DNA of 64,000 nucleotides from Arabidopsis thaliana (lineage: Eukaryota > Streptophyta > Magnoliopsida > Brassicales > Brassicaceae): positions 2,418,101 to 2,482,100 of the forward strand of contig NC_003074.8 in assembly GCF_000001735.4 (NCBI RefSeq). The letters are read 5' to 3'. The notes beneath the pieces were generated by a model, which was given only the letters and a program-made list of their open reading frames with translations, was not told where the DNA came from and ran no database searches. The position numbers were made by a program, and so were the translations under genes. This document shows, piece after piece, positions 22,890 to 33,550 of this stretch (positions within the stretch are counted from its first letter, which is position 1; the number at the start of each line of letters is the position of its first letter).

Positions 22890-23072
22890 AAATATCTTTC
22901 TGGTCTGAAAGAGTTATACAGACGTATCTAACTTGGCAGATATTTTTTGGTTTTCATTCAGTTCTCTCTCCCCTCAATGATAAATATCATTAATTTATTT
23001 TATTTGTTCTACCAAAAGAAGATATTTTTGTTATATACGCCCACCGAAAAATGAAGAAGAAGAAGATATTTT
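22890..23072 (+). promoter_or_regulatory. Cluster of evening-element-type sites upstream of COL9
   Basis: AGATATTTT, the complement of the evening element AAAATATCT, occurs at 22938-22946, 23020-23028 and 23064-23072. A shorter AAATATCT occurs at 22890-22897. These are bound by CCA1/LHY-type MYB factors. Four sites in 183 bp is well above chance expectation even in AT-rich DNA. Confidence 0.75.
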
Positions 23073-23366
23073 TGGCTTTTGTAAGGTCAAAGCAAACAGA
23101 TTTATCAATTATTATTATTATTATCTGAGACTGAGAGAGAGAGAGAGAGGGAGATTTTCTGAATTCTGATTCGTCGAAAAGCATCAAAAAAGTGAACGCT
23201 TGAGAATCCATTATGGCACAAACTAGCCACTTGGTAACTTCCACGTCGCGAGTAGATTATCTTCAATACTCGCATGCGCGTGAGTAAAAAACATACAACC
23301 TTTTTTTCTTTTCTTTCTAATAGTAATATCTTTAAGAAATATCCATAAAAATTTTATTGCTTTCAC

Positions 23367-23374
23367 TATAAATA
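23367..23374 (+). promoter_or_regulatory. TATA box, probable COL9 core promoter
   Basis: TATAAATA is followed about 30 bp later by CCCTACACGAAC, a plausible start region. It lies downstream of the evening-element cluster and upstream of the leader exon and leader intron. Confidence 0.55.
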
Positions 23375-23486
23375 CGAGAGGGACCCACAATACCCTACAC
23401 GAACTTTTTTGCACTTTTTCGTCTTTTTAATTAATAAAAAAAAGAAAGAGAAGGAAGGAAATTAGGCACTTTTGATAAATCAGATT

Positions 23487-23596
23487 ATGTCAGAAGCGCC
23501 TACATGTCCCTTTGCGGACACACCCACCCATTGTCTATCCATTCATTTTTTTTTTTCATTTCTTCCTCCAGAGAGAGAGAGAGAAGCCACAACAAG

Positions 23597-23627
<31 letters not shown>

Positions 23628-23702
23628 TCTGGAATAGTCATCATCTTCTCTGTTTCTAGGCTTTGTTTATTTGTCTCTAAAGTTTCTGGATTCAACTTCT
23701 GA
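23487..23702 (+). CDS. Possible upstream ORF in the COL9 leader
   Basis: If transcription starts near 23400, the first ATG in the leader is at 23487 and opens a 71-codon frame ending TGA at 23700-23702, within the first leader exon. It reads MSEAPTCPFADTP, then a hydrophobic stretch, then about ten arginines from an AAG trinucleotide run at 23594-23626. Such a frame could lower COL9 translation. There is no evidence that the peptide itself matters. Confidence 0.35.
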
Positions 23703-24393
23703 AGAAGATAGTAGTAGTCCACAAGAAGGATCTTCTTTACGTGAGTTGTTTGTTTCTCTTCTCCCTCTGTCTTTTCTTTTCTGATTTTAATAATCCCAAG
23801 TGTGTTCTTATTTTCTTGCTATCTGTTGTATAATTGGTGTTAGTGATTGATTATTCATTGTATATCGATGAAGGGTTGGTTTTGATTTTTGTTGAATTGG
23901 ATCTTTTGATTTGGGGTTTTAAAACTTGTTCGGATGATGATGATTGGGATTGATCCAAAAGTTTTCGTTATTTATTGGAAATTCAGATTTTTTCGATTCA
24001 GTTCCATTTGAACTAGTAAGTCAAACAAAATCTCTAGATTTACTGATCTGGGGTTTATACTTTGAAGCTTGAGTTGTTGTTGTTTTATTAATTTATTTCG
24101 ATTTTCAGTAATATCCATTTGTAGGTTTTGGTCTCTGACTCTTGTTTATAATAAAAGCTCTGTATTGAGTAAAATCTCATGAAAGTAGGTTTCCTTTCCC
24201 TTTTTTATCCTTCTCCTTTGGTTATTAATCTCCTACAACCTTTTTTTAGAAATTACTACCTATATTCAGAAAGATTCCATCTATTTCTTCTTCAAGGCTT
24301 GCTTTTTTGAACCAAAAGTCTCTCTCTTTTTCATCTAATAATTTGTTTACTTTTTTGGACAGCAGAAAGTTGATTTGGTCAGAGCCAAGGAAG

Positions 24394-25801
24394 ATGGGTT
24401 ACATGTGTGACTTCTGTGGTGAACAAAGATCTATGGTGTACTGTCGATCCGATGCAGCTTGTTTGTGTCTCTCCTGTGACCGGAGTGTTCATTCCGCTAA
24501 TGCATTGTCCAAACGACATTCTCGGACACTTGTCTGCGAGAGATGCAATGCTCAGCCTGCTACTGTCAGGTGTGTTGAAGAAAGGGTTTCACTCTGTCAA
24601 AACTGTGACTGGTCTGGCCACAACAACAGCAACAACAACAATTCTTCGTCTTCTTCTACTTCGCCGCAGCAGCATAAGAGGCAAACCATAAGTTGCTATT
24701 CGGGTTGCCCTTCCAGCTCAGAACTCGCTTCCATTTGGTCTTTCTGTTTGGACTTAGCTGGACAATCTATTTGTGAACAAGAACTGGGTATGATGAATAT
24801 AGACGATGATGGTCCTACCGACAAGAAAACTTGTAATGAGGATAAGAAAGATGTCTTGGTTGGATCCTCTTCAATTCCTGAAACCAGTTCTGTACCACAA
24901 GGAAAATCATCTTCTGCTAAGGTAACTTTTTTTCTCAATATGTTATTACTTTTGCATCCATGGATATACATATCTATCATTTCTTTACTAAATTCAGAGT
25001 TGTTGTTTGTTTTGGTTTAAAGGATGTTGGAATGTGTGAAGATGACTTCTACGGGAACCTTGGTATGGATGAAGTTGACATGGCACTTGAGAACTATGAA
25101 GAACTCTTTGGTACCGCCTTTAACCCCTCTGAAGAGCTATTCGGGCATGGTGGAATCGATAGCCTTTTCCATAAGCACCAAACAGCTCCAGAGGTTTTTA
25201 TCCATTACCCTTTCTTCTTAGATTTATCAAATTGGATGCATCTCTGTGTGATTCTAATAATGCTCTCTTGTTTTTGCTCAATCCAGGGAGGGAATTCGGT
25301 GCAGCCAGCAGGCAGTAATGATTCGTTCATGAGTTCGAAAACTGAGCCAATAATTTGCTTCGCATCGAAGCCAGCACATTCGAACATATCCTTCTCTGGA
25401 GTCACTGGAGAAAGTAGTGCTGGAGATTTCCAAGAATGTGGTGCATCATCTTCCATACAGCTCTCGGGGGAGCCACCATGGTATCCTCCAACATTACAGG
25501 ATAACAATGCCTGCTCACATTCAGTAACCCGTAATAACGCAGTTATGCGTTACAAGGAGAAGAAGAAGGCTCGCAAGTAAGTAGTAGTCTGAAACTGCAA
25601 ATACATGAGCATCATTGAAGTGAGTGCAGGATTTTCCTAATGTGACTCTGGCTTCTTTTTTCTGGAAACAGGTTTGATAAGAGAGTGAGGTATGCTTCCC
25701 GCAAAGCAAGAGCTGATGTGAGACGGCGTGTAAAGGGGCGATTTGTCAAAGCTGGTGAAGCTTATGATTACGACCCTCTCACCCCAACCAGAAGTTATTG
25801 A
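24394..25801 (+). CDS. COL9: CONSTANS-like B-box/CCT transcription regulator COL9
   Basis: Four exons (24394-24921, 25023-25193, 25287-25576, 25672-25801) encode 372 residues. COL9 is a nuclear zinc-finger regulator reported to delay flowering by lowering CO and FT. B-box 1 (about residues 5-47) shows [13 protein letters not shown] and [20 protein letters not shown]. The second, more degenerate B-box (about 48-80) shows [13 protein letters not shown] and [11 protein letters not shown] polar Asn/Ser tract follows, then an acidic middle part ([16 protein letters not shown]). The C-terminal CCT domain (about 315-358) reads [17 protein letters not shown] and [15 protein letters not shown]. Exon structure and length match AT3G07650. 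Regulation: evening-element-type sites upstream fit clock control. Confidence 0.95.
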
Positions 25802-27174
25802 AGACTCCTTTTGAAAGGTACATAGATATATATACATGGCGAAGAATCGAACAAGAAAGGTTTTGACTTATGGGCAGTTTCAAGTGAGCAACTTGGAAAA
25901 TTGTGGGTTAGTAACAAAACAAGACTACTGTAGCATGAACAGATTTCAAGACTGACTCTTGTAAGCAATCATTCATTCTTGGGATTCAATCGTTTTTTTT
26001 GGCCTCAGAAGCTTCATTCTTGACCAGAGGGATTATTCTCTGACTTTCCTTGTCCAAACTCCGGTTTCTTCTTCTTCTTCTTCAGGCGTCTCACACTGAT
26101 CAGGGTTCCATGAATTTTGTTCTTCTCTTGGTAGTTAAAAAGGCAGGGAAGGAGATTTAGAGTAATTTAAACAATATGTGATTGTTGTATATGCCTTTGT
26201 ATTTGTTTGTATACTCATAAATGTTTTTCTGTTTTGTACTCGGCATTCTTGTAAATTAAAGACATTATCCACATTCTTCTATAGACAAAGAAAGTTATGT
26301 GGTACCACTTAACCTAAGTCTCGTTCTGTAACAACCGACTAGTACTAGTTCAAGTTTAACGAGATTTTGGTTTGTAGTAACTTCAAGAGGTTGATCCAAC
26401 AATGAGGCAATGCAAAACATCTGAACTTTATTATTTAAATGTCAGATTATAAAGGGGAGTCCATTTATGTGAGTTTAGGCGCTTTATCGCTGTTTACTTA
26501 AACTTAGCTTCTACTATGTCAATTTTGAACACTTATCAAAAGTGATTGAGATGCAAAACAGTAGTTTTCAAGATGACATATGGACCAAAAGTTTTTAACA
26601 TTTATATTTGGAGTATTTCGGATTTTACAACTTAATGTGAATTTTCTTGAAGACTCATATTCACAAGCCTTAATTTTCGAATTGAGGAATAAACATTCAG
26701 AGAAAGTTGATTCGCGAGCAAGAAATTTGTCCAATTTGATTGCTGACTCGGATTTGAAAACATTGACCAAAGGCTAAGAAAAGAAGGAAGAGAGGAAGAG
26801 TCTTCAGATACAGACTCAGGTAGCAAAGTTCTTGTCTTAGCTCAGAAACTTAAAAAGAGAGCTAAAAAAGACCTCTTAAAAGCTAAGAAAGAAAAAAATT
26901 TGCTAAATCAAAAGAAAAAAAAAAAGATATAGAAAACACCAAAACACTGGTTTCATACAATACCTTTCCCTACCCTTATGATCATTCTCTCTGTAAATCT
27001 CCTTCATGCTTAAGCCTTCAACTTCATAGCTTCATCTCTTTGGTAATTTGTTAGATGGCACACACACACACACGCAAGTCAACAAAAACCCGCACCCATA
27101 TATCTTTCCTGATTTCTCTGGAATTTGAAACTTGTTGAATCTTCAAAATCTTTTTCTCCTTTATACTTCCTGTT
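25802..27174. other. Convergent region between COL9 and the GIP1-like gene
   Basis: About 1.4 kb. The first 450 bp is probably the COL9 3' UTR, with CTT repeats near 26070. The last 200 bp is probably the 3' UTR of the minus gene, with a CA run at about 27058-27073. The middle has only short chance frames. I see no gene. Confidence 0.5.
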
Positions 27175-30100
27175 TCAGTAATTACTTGGCCAATTCATCT
27201 GTGTTTGCTGAGGCTGTTGGAAAACGTTAGGCGCAGGTGCAACCATTTCAGCTCCAGCCACACCTTGAGACTGTTGTAAAAGCGGATGATGGACTCCTGT
27301 TGCTGTTACTGCTTGTCCCGGATGGTACATACCTGGGAATGCGACGTGACCAGCTTGTGCTGGAGCATAAGTCACGTGTTGCCCATGGTGCTGTAAACCA
27401 TAGAAAGAGCTTGGCACATCTCGTCCTGGTCCAGTAATCCATACAGGTAATGCTTCACTCTGCAGAGACCCCACAATTATAAATTAATCAGGAAAGGGAA
27501 CTAAACTTTCAACTGAGTTGGTTTTGGGAGGGAGAGGGAATATGTACCTGTTGCCCTGTTGTACTGTAGCCGTTGTTTTCTTTCAACTGCAATGAGTTGA
27601 GATCCTCATTGGAAGTCGAATTCCCGGCCGATGCAGCAGAGGTGGGATTATATCCTGCTGGGAAAGACCCATATGTTGGTCCATACCCACCAGTAATACC
27701 GACATGAGTCATGTTTCCTGTATTAGTCCCAGGCTTGTAATGAGGGAGTGTGTATTTGCCTCCTGTTGCAGTTCCAGGAGGTGGAGGATATACACCGCTT
27801 GCCTGAGGTTGCTGAGCATATGCACCATTGCTTAAGTATTGGTGCATTGTAGGGGGAGGTAAATAGAATGGGGAGAAGTATCCATATGGCACGTAGTTTG
27901 GTGGATAATGCGACATATGTAAGCCCGGAGGGCGGAAAACAGGAACAGGCTGCTGCGTGACAGGTATAGAGCTCTGCATTAGTCCAGCAGCTTGAGTTAC
28001 CAGTGGTGGTGGACTAGCAGTAGACAGGACCAAGTTATTTCCACCCTACAAATCAACATGTTCAAGCATTTCAGACCAGAAAAGTAATAATAACAGCTAT
28101 ATTTTTATCTTTCAAACGTGTTATAGGGCTTCTGAACATATAAATATGCAGTCCAATTAGAAACCATAGGTTTACTTCAATTTTATCAAGAAGAAAAAAT
28201 GAGACTTAGATCCAAGTAGCTGACATGAAAATTTGACTATTTGATTGATGATGCTACTGTTGGAAGATTGAATTAAACGAAAAAGTCTCAAAACCATCTT
28301 AAATTAGATCAAAATCGTGAAGGTGTGAATTATAAAATAAAATAAAAGGTTAACCCCCAAAAACTACACTAACCTCTTGCATGGTTTGAGATGAATGCGG
28401 AGGCAATACTGTAATCCCATTAAATTTGGAGGCAACCCCTGGGGAAACGAAGGGAGAAACACGGCCATCACTGTCAGGACCTGAGCGGTAGAACTGAGCA
28501 TAGTAGCTCGCCGTATCAAAAGGTTGTTGGCCCTTCAAACAACAAAAGTATAGTTCATTACGAAGACATATTAGAGGTGACAATGCCTAAAAATTATATA
28601 ATGAGCAAAATGTTACTGATCAATGAAGAGTATAAGCTAAGTATAATTAATGGTTTAAGTAGATCAACCATTCGAAAACTTGACAACTTAATGTAATTAA
28701 GGGCATACCATAAAACTGGGAAGACGAAGGGCATCACGTGCTTGAGGGTCAGAAGTCTCAAATTGTGGATGCTGGTTCCCAGGAGCTGGAGGAACAATCC
28801 CAATAATATTACTTGGAACCTGGTCAAACGAGTTTTGATTGCTTTCGGACTCCAACATATTCTCCTGCTTGGTGACATCATACTCTGGAGCTGTATTTGT
28901 TGCAGTATTACCTTCACCAGCCATATTATCTGGAACTTGTGAAGGTGACTCGGAGTAAACATTACCGTCCTCTTCTTTTTCAATCGAATGGACAGTTGGG
29001 TGCCTGAATGCATAAAAAAAGTTTCGCTTAGGGACTGGTCATATAAATATAGTTATATTTCAAGACATAAAGTTCAATAACTAGAAGTGAAAAAATTTGG
29101 GTTTCGTGTTCGGATAAGTGTTCATAATGTAAAGGTTATCATGACTTCCAGAAAATCAGTGACTGCACAAAATGTTTTACTTTCTGTTTGGAACTTAAGA
29201 GCCAAGCAGGACAAAGAGTTGTTTCTATGAACAAAACCCACTTAACTATTGACACTATCAGTTCAACTGACACCCTACACAGCATGACAAAAAGATATAT
29301 ATTTTGTTGACCTAGAACCTGATATACACCGTAGTGCTTTGGAAGTTTCGGCTATGCTACTAAGCAAAACAAGCGACTACACTAGGAAATTTCTCTTACC
29401 TATTTCCATCAGTAATCTATTATTCACAACTTCTTTCTAGCTCATTTCACTCTAAATTTAGAGTATTTATTCGCATAACAACATCAACAATAATTGACAA
29501 AGTAGAGAAAGGTAGATACCTAAATTCCTCCTCTGCAAAACTTTCTTCAACTTCCTGCGAATTATGAGAAAGAGGTGCAGATCTCTTTTCACTCTGAGGA
29601 AAGGCTACTGTGCTAGACGTAATAGAAAAGTCAGCATCAAAGCTTCCAAAGCTTAACTTGGTTCGTTCAGCCTCTGGAACAAGAATATGGTTTGGAATAA
29701 TAACATGCTGACGTTGAATCTGCAAGTCTTCAAGCTGTCTCTGCAATCTGGATGTGGCTTCTGCCGAAGGGGTAGCATCTTCAACTGATTTGTCACTGGC
29801 TTCAGTAGGAACTGCAAGAGTTTCACCTGTAGATGATGCACCAGAGCCCTGGGTAGTGTTATGGTTCACTACTGGCTTCGGTTTCCATTCCTTAATGGAA
29901 CCAGCACCTAGAAACAAGTATCATTGACATAAAGATGTCAGAAGATTCCAGTCTTGTGCAAATAAAAAAACAAAAGAAATACAATAATGAAGAACTGCAG
30001 CAGACAAAAAGTGTTTCCTGTAAAAGCAAGTCCCGCTGTATGCACATTTTATCATCTGGAATATGTACTATATGTTTCTTATCACAGATAGTAGAAATCC

Positions 30101-32272
30101 AGTACAGCAAAAATAAATGTATCACTGTTACCTCTTTGAGGACCGACAGTCTGATGTGACCGATTACTGTAGTTAGAAGAAGGCCGACTACCCGTGCTGT
30201 TGCTATGAGATGAAGCAGGCCTTGAACCATAAGTATCATTCACGGCAGTCTTCCCAACCCCACGGGATCTGGTATGGGACTTGCTTTCTCCAATGTGCTG
30301 TTCAGGTGCTGTTTGCTCTGATTTGGGATTTGAAGATGTGAATCGAACTTCAGAAGAGGATGGACGAGGGAGTGGCAGAGAATCAACTGCCTTCTGCTCA
30401 GTATGCACAACCCTAGAGCCAACTGCTACACGATTTTTGCTTAATTCCACAGAAGACGGTGCACCATCAATGTTGTTTGAGGGCACTGAAGATCGGCCAG
30501 CTTTAAGTTGACCTGAACCAGCTGGTAGGTTGGAAGACTGGCGAACATCAGAGCTTCCTGATTTCGGACCAACAGTACTTTTATCCATCACAGCAGAATG
30601 GCTGTAAACCAAAAAACACAAAACAAAAATCATGAGAAGGATCATCTATAGAGTATATCCATGCTGGAAAAAGGCCCACCCATCTTTAACTGAGGGTGTT
30701 ATACATCCACCTATAAGTCACATAGAATCAAGGAGAATGATACATAAAAGGAATTAGTACTATAGGATGACAATCACCTTGAGACCAGAGCTATATCTTT
30801 CGTTTTTATCTCTTGAGAGGTTGAAGTTGATGGATCAATAACCTGCTTTGGACCGTTTTCTTTTTTGAAAGAATTCTTTGCACCAGCAACATCTGATCAG
30901 AAGTAAACATTCACCACACAGTTCATCAATTACAGAAAAATTAAAAAGCAACATGTTACAGACTGCCGCTAGGGAACTTTCTCTTTCACATTCTTTCGCT
31001 AAACATACTAAAAGCCAATCATGAACACAACTAGTATGTCCTAGGAGGAAAATCAGGAAAGAATCAATACTGAGTAAATATAACAAAAAGTATTGTGACC
31101 GCAAGTAACCACCTTCCAGAGACAACTAATGTGGCATATTAAGAGATGCGAGTTCATATGATTGTAAAACATTGAGTTCATCAGATTGTTATTTACCATT
31201 TGATGCATGACGAGAAGAGAAATTCATCCGACCACCCCTGCTACCACGGCCCCCTCCACCAGATCTCCATTGTGATTCAGCAGAATCCTTGTTGTTGATG
31301 TTCTGTACCATTTCAATAACATTGTCAATACCCATGTCCCAAATATATGCGGTTTAATAGACATCCTTTACACAGAAACCCATGAAGAGACCAAAAGAAC
31401 TGCAAAAACCCCATACCTCTTTCCTCTTATCACGCTTTTTTTTAACCTCATGGAATGGATCTGCAGAGTCATAAACAATTTTTTGCATTAGCACATAAGA
31501 TTGTATAGAAAAACACAACAAAAAAAAACTTAAAACATATCCTAGCAACCATCTCTAAATTACATGGTACACAAGCAGGTTACATGAAGCACTCGAAAAG
31601 CCTGATGCAATACCACATCTCCAAAGAATCCTATTTTCATAACAATTTGTTTTGGTAAGATGATGAAAATGTGGATTTCTAAGCACTAGATTCATCTACA
31701 ACGCAGCAGTCTTTGTTTAGAACTCATACCTAGCAAAAGTATTATTCCTAGACAAACCACTCAGAAAAATTCTAGTTAGAAGCTAATTCTCTTTGTTTCA
31801 CACATCACTAGTGTAAGTAATTGATTCCCGTATATTCCAAATCAATTCGTGAACCTTTTTTTGTGAAAAGGAGGTTACAACACAATATCACATAAACAAC
31901 TAGAGACAGCTTAAAACTTAATAGGCGAAGAAACCGATGATAGTGAATTCAGATAAAATCTGAAAAAAAAAAATCAAAGAGCAGAGAAATCAGATGCTAA
32001 AACCTAAGTTACAGGAGAAAACCCCAAATCGAAAAATACAATCTCGATCCAATCAAAGAAGAGAAATTAGGTAAAGAAAAAAGTGCAGAGAAGGTCGAGA
32101 TTATACCCTGAAGAAGTAAGCGTTGAGCGGTCTCATCAGGATCCATGTTACATTCATGAAGCATTGCGATAATCTCATCCTCGCTATAGTTCCCAGCAGT
32201 GGTCTCCTTAATGTTCTGAATCATCTTCCGAGTAGTAGCCGAAATCGAAACCCTAGCGCCACTGCCGACCAT
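27175..32272 (-). CDS. GBF-interacting protein 1-like (DUF1296) protein
   Basis: Ten exons (32107-32272, 31417-31460, 31197-31302, 30778-30892, 30132-30601, 29520-29907, 28709-29003, 28374-28532, 27548-28045, 27175-27459) give 841 residues. The N-terminal 62 residues form the DUF1296/GIP1 helical domain, a UBA-like fold (RKMIQNIKETTAGNYSEDEI, MLHECNMDPDETAQRLLLQD). Next comes KKKRDKRKE and an RGG-type stretch (SGGGGRGSRGG). The rest is disordered and rich in Ser, Pro, Gln and Tyr, with prion-like pieces near the end (YPPNYVPYGYFSPFYLPP, LLQQSQG, FQQPQQTQMNWPSNY). The family is linked to bZIP G-box factors and RNA-granule behaviour. The start MVGSGARVS is the only ATG of the frame. An older label 'kinase-related' is not supported: no kinase domain is present. 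Position fits AT3G07660. Confidence 0.92.
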
Positions 32273-33550
32273 CCTCTCTTCTATCAAACGTAAAATCTCG
32301 CTTCTGATATTTTAACAGGAATCGAAATCTGGACCTAGACCAAAAGAGGTCTGAGTACCTATATATGTATACGAAGAGGCGAGTGATAAATCAGTACGAG
32401 AGGATGGGATTTGAAACTAGTTTGGGTCGACGAAGGAGAAGAAGAAAGAAGAAGGAACAAGAAAAAAAAAAAAAAAAGAGGAAGGGGGCGAGAGAAAGGA
32501 ATGAGCAAAATAATACGCACTGTGATTTTGGAAGCGTAGGGCTCTCTTTTCTTTTTTCAATTTTGTTTTGCATTCCTTTGTAGCTTTTTAATATTGAGTT
32601 TTTTTGTTTGTTTTAATCTGAATCTTTGGTAAATAATGATAACCAAATTGTTGTCACAATCTTTTTTTGTCCACAAATATATTTAAATTAGGATTTAGGA
32701 TATCTTCTGAATATTTACACTACATAATAATGACAAACATAAAACATAGTATTTAAGAAAATAAGAAGAAGATAAGTTTTGATTGTAACTTGATCATATT
32801 AAATCTCAACTATCTCAAACGATGTTACCCATATCATTATGAGATGAGCGATTTAATGATTAGCATATTATTATTTATATTTTTACATCTCAGTAACGTA
32901 TTATTGTTTTCTATGTAAATATTTAAATTATCAAATAATTATAATACGTTATTATTATCCCCACCATGATAATTACATATATATTTAATTTACTGAATAA
33001 GTTTATTTTTTTTGTCTTTGGTAATTTCTTTTACAATACCAAATTAAAATATTTTAAAAATTGGATTTCAAAAACATAATGAGTTATATGGTTGTCCAAA
33101 TATTTACCAGGTCCAGTACGCTTTTAGCATTATTAATAGCAATTAGCAACTCTAGGGATTGTCATTTACATAAACAAATCTTCAATTTTTTCATTAATTT
33201 TCCTGTGTTTTGGGTCCCTATTGCTTCTAAATTCTAATAAACCGTCCAGATATTGCTGTTATGGAAACAATTTTTCAATAAATCTCATCAACTGATTCTA
33301 TCAAAATCTAATCACTAGGCTTTTTCCCATTAGCATTAGCGCATAACAAAGTTTTGAATATTAATATCATTATCCATAGGCAGCTTAGATTTTTTTTCCT
33401 TAGCATCAAATTAAACTCAAAACCGAACCAAACCGTAAATCCACAAACTAATTTTGGTTCGAATTTAAAAACATTATCTTTTAATTTTGTCATGCCCCCT
33501 CTGCTAAGTGCAACCATTCGTCTTCTCGCTTCATCGTTTTCTCTTTTCCG
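32273..33550. other. Divergent intergenic region
   Basis: About 1.3 kb between the GIP1-like gene (minus) and the SET gene (plus). Near 32420-32490 is a purine-rich GAAGAA and poly-A stretch in the minus gene's leader. From 32600 to 33340 it is very AT-rich with no gene. Near 33420-33465 are ACCGAACC and ACCAAACCG words seen also in other intergenic spots here, possibly an old repeat. Confidence 0.5.

Larger units (their letters stand above)
21562..24393. other. Long upstream region of COL9
   Basis: About 2.8 kb separates the preceding gene from the COL9 start codon. From 21562 to about 22860 it is AT-rich with no supported gene. From 22890 to 23400 it carries evening-element-type sites and a TATA box. 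From about 23400 to 24363 it is the probable COL9 leader, including a leader intron (donor GTGAGT at 23741, acceptor GGACAG ending at about 24362). Confidence 0.65.

Noticed and set aside
24407-24691. Second frame inside COL9 exon 1 with LLLLRRSSI
   Set aside because: Frame-shifted shadow of the B-box exon and CAG/CAA tract.
27175-32272. Protein kinase function for the DUF1296 gene
   Set aside because: No kinase motifs (Gly loop, VAIK, HRD, DFG) occur in the 841-residue reconstruction; the N-terminal domain is the GIP1 type.
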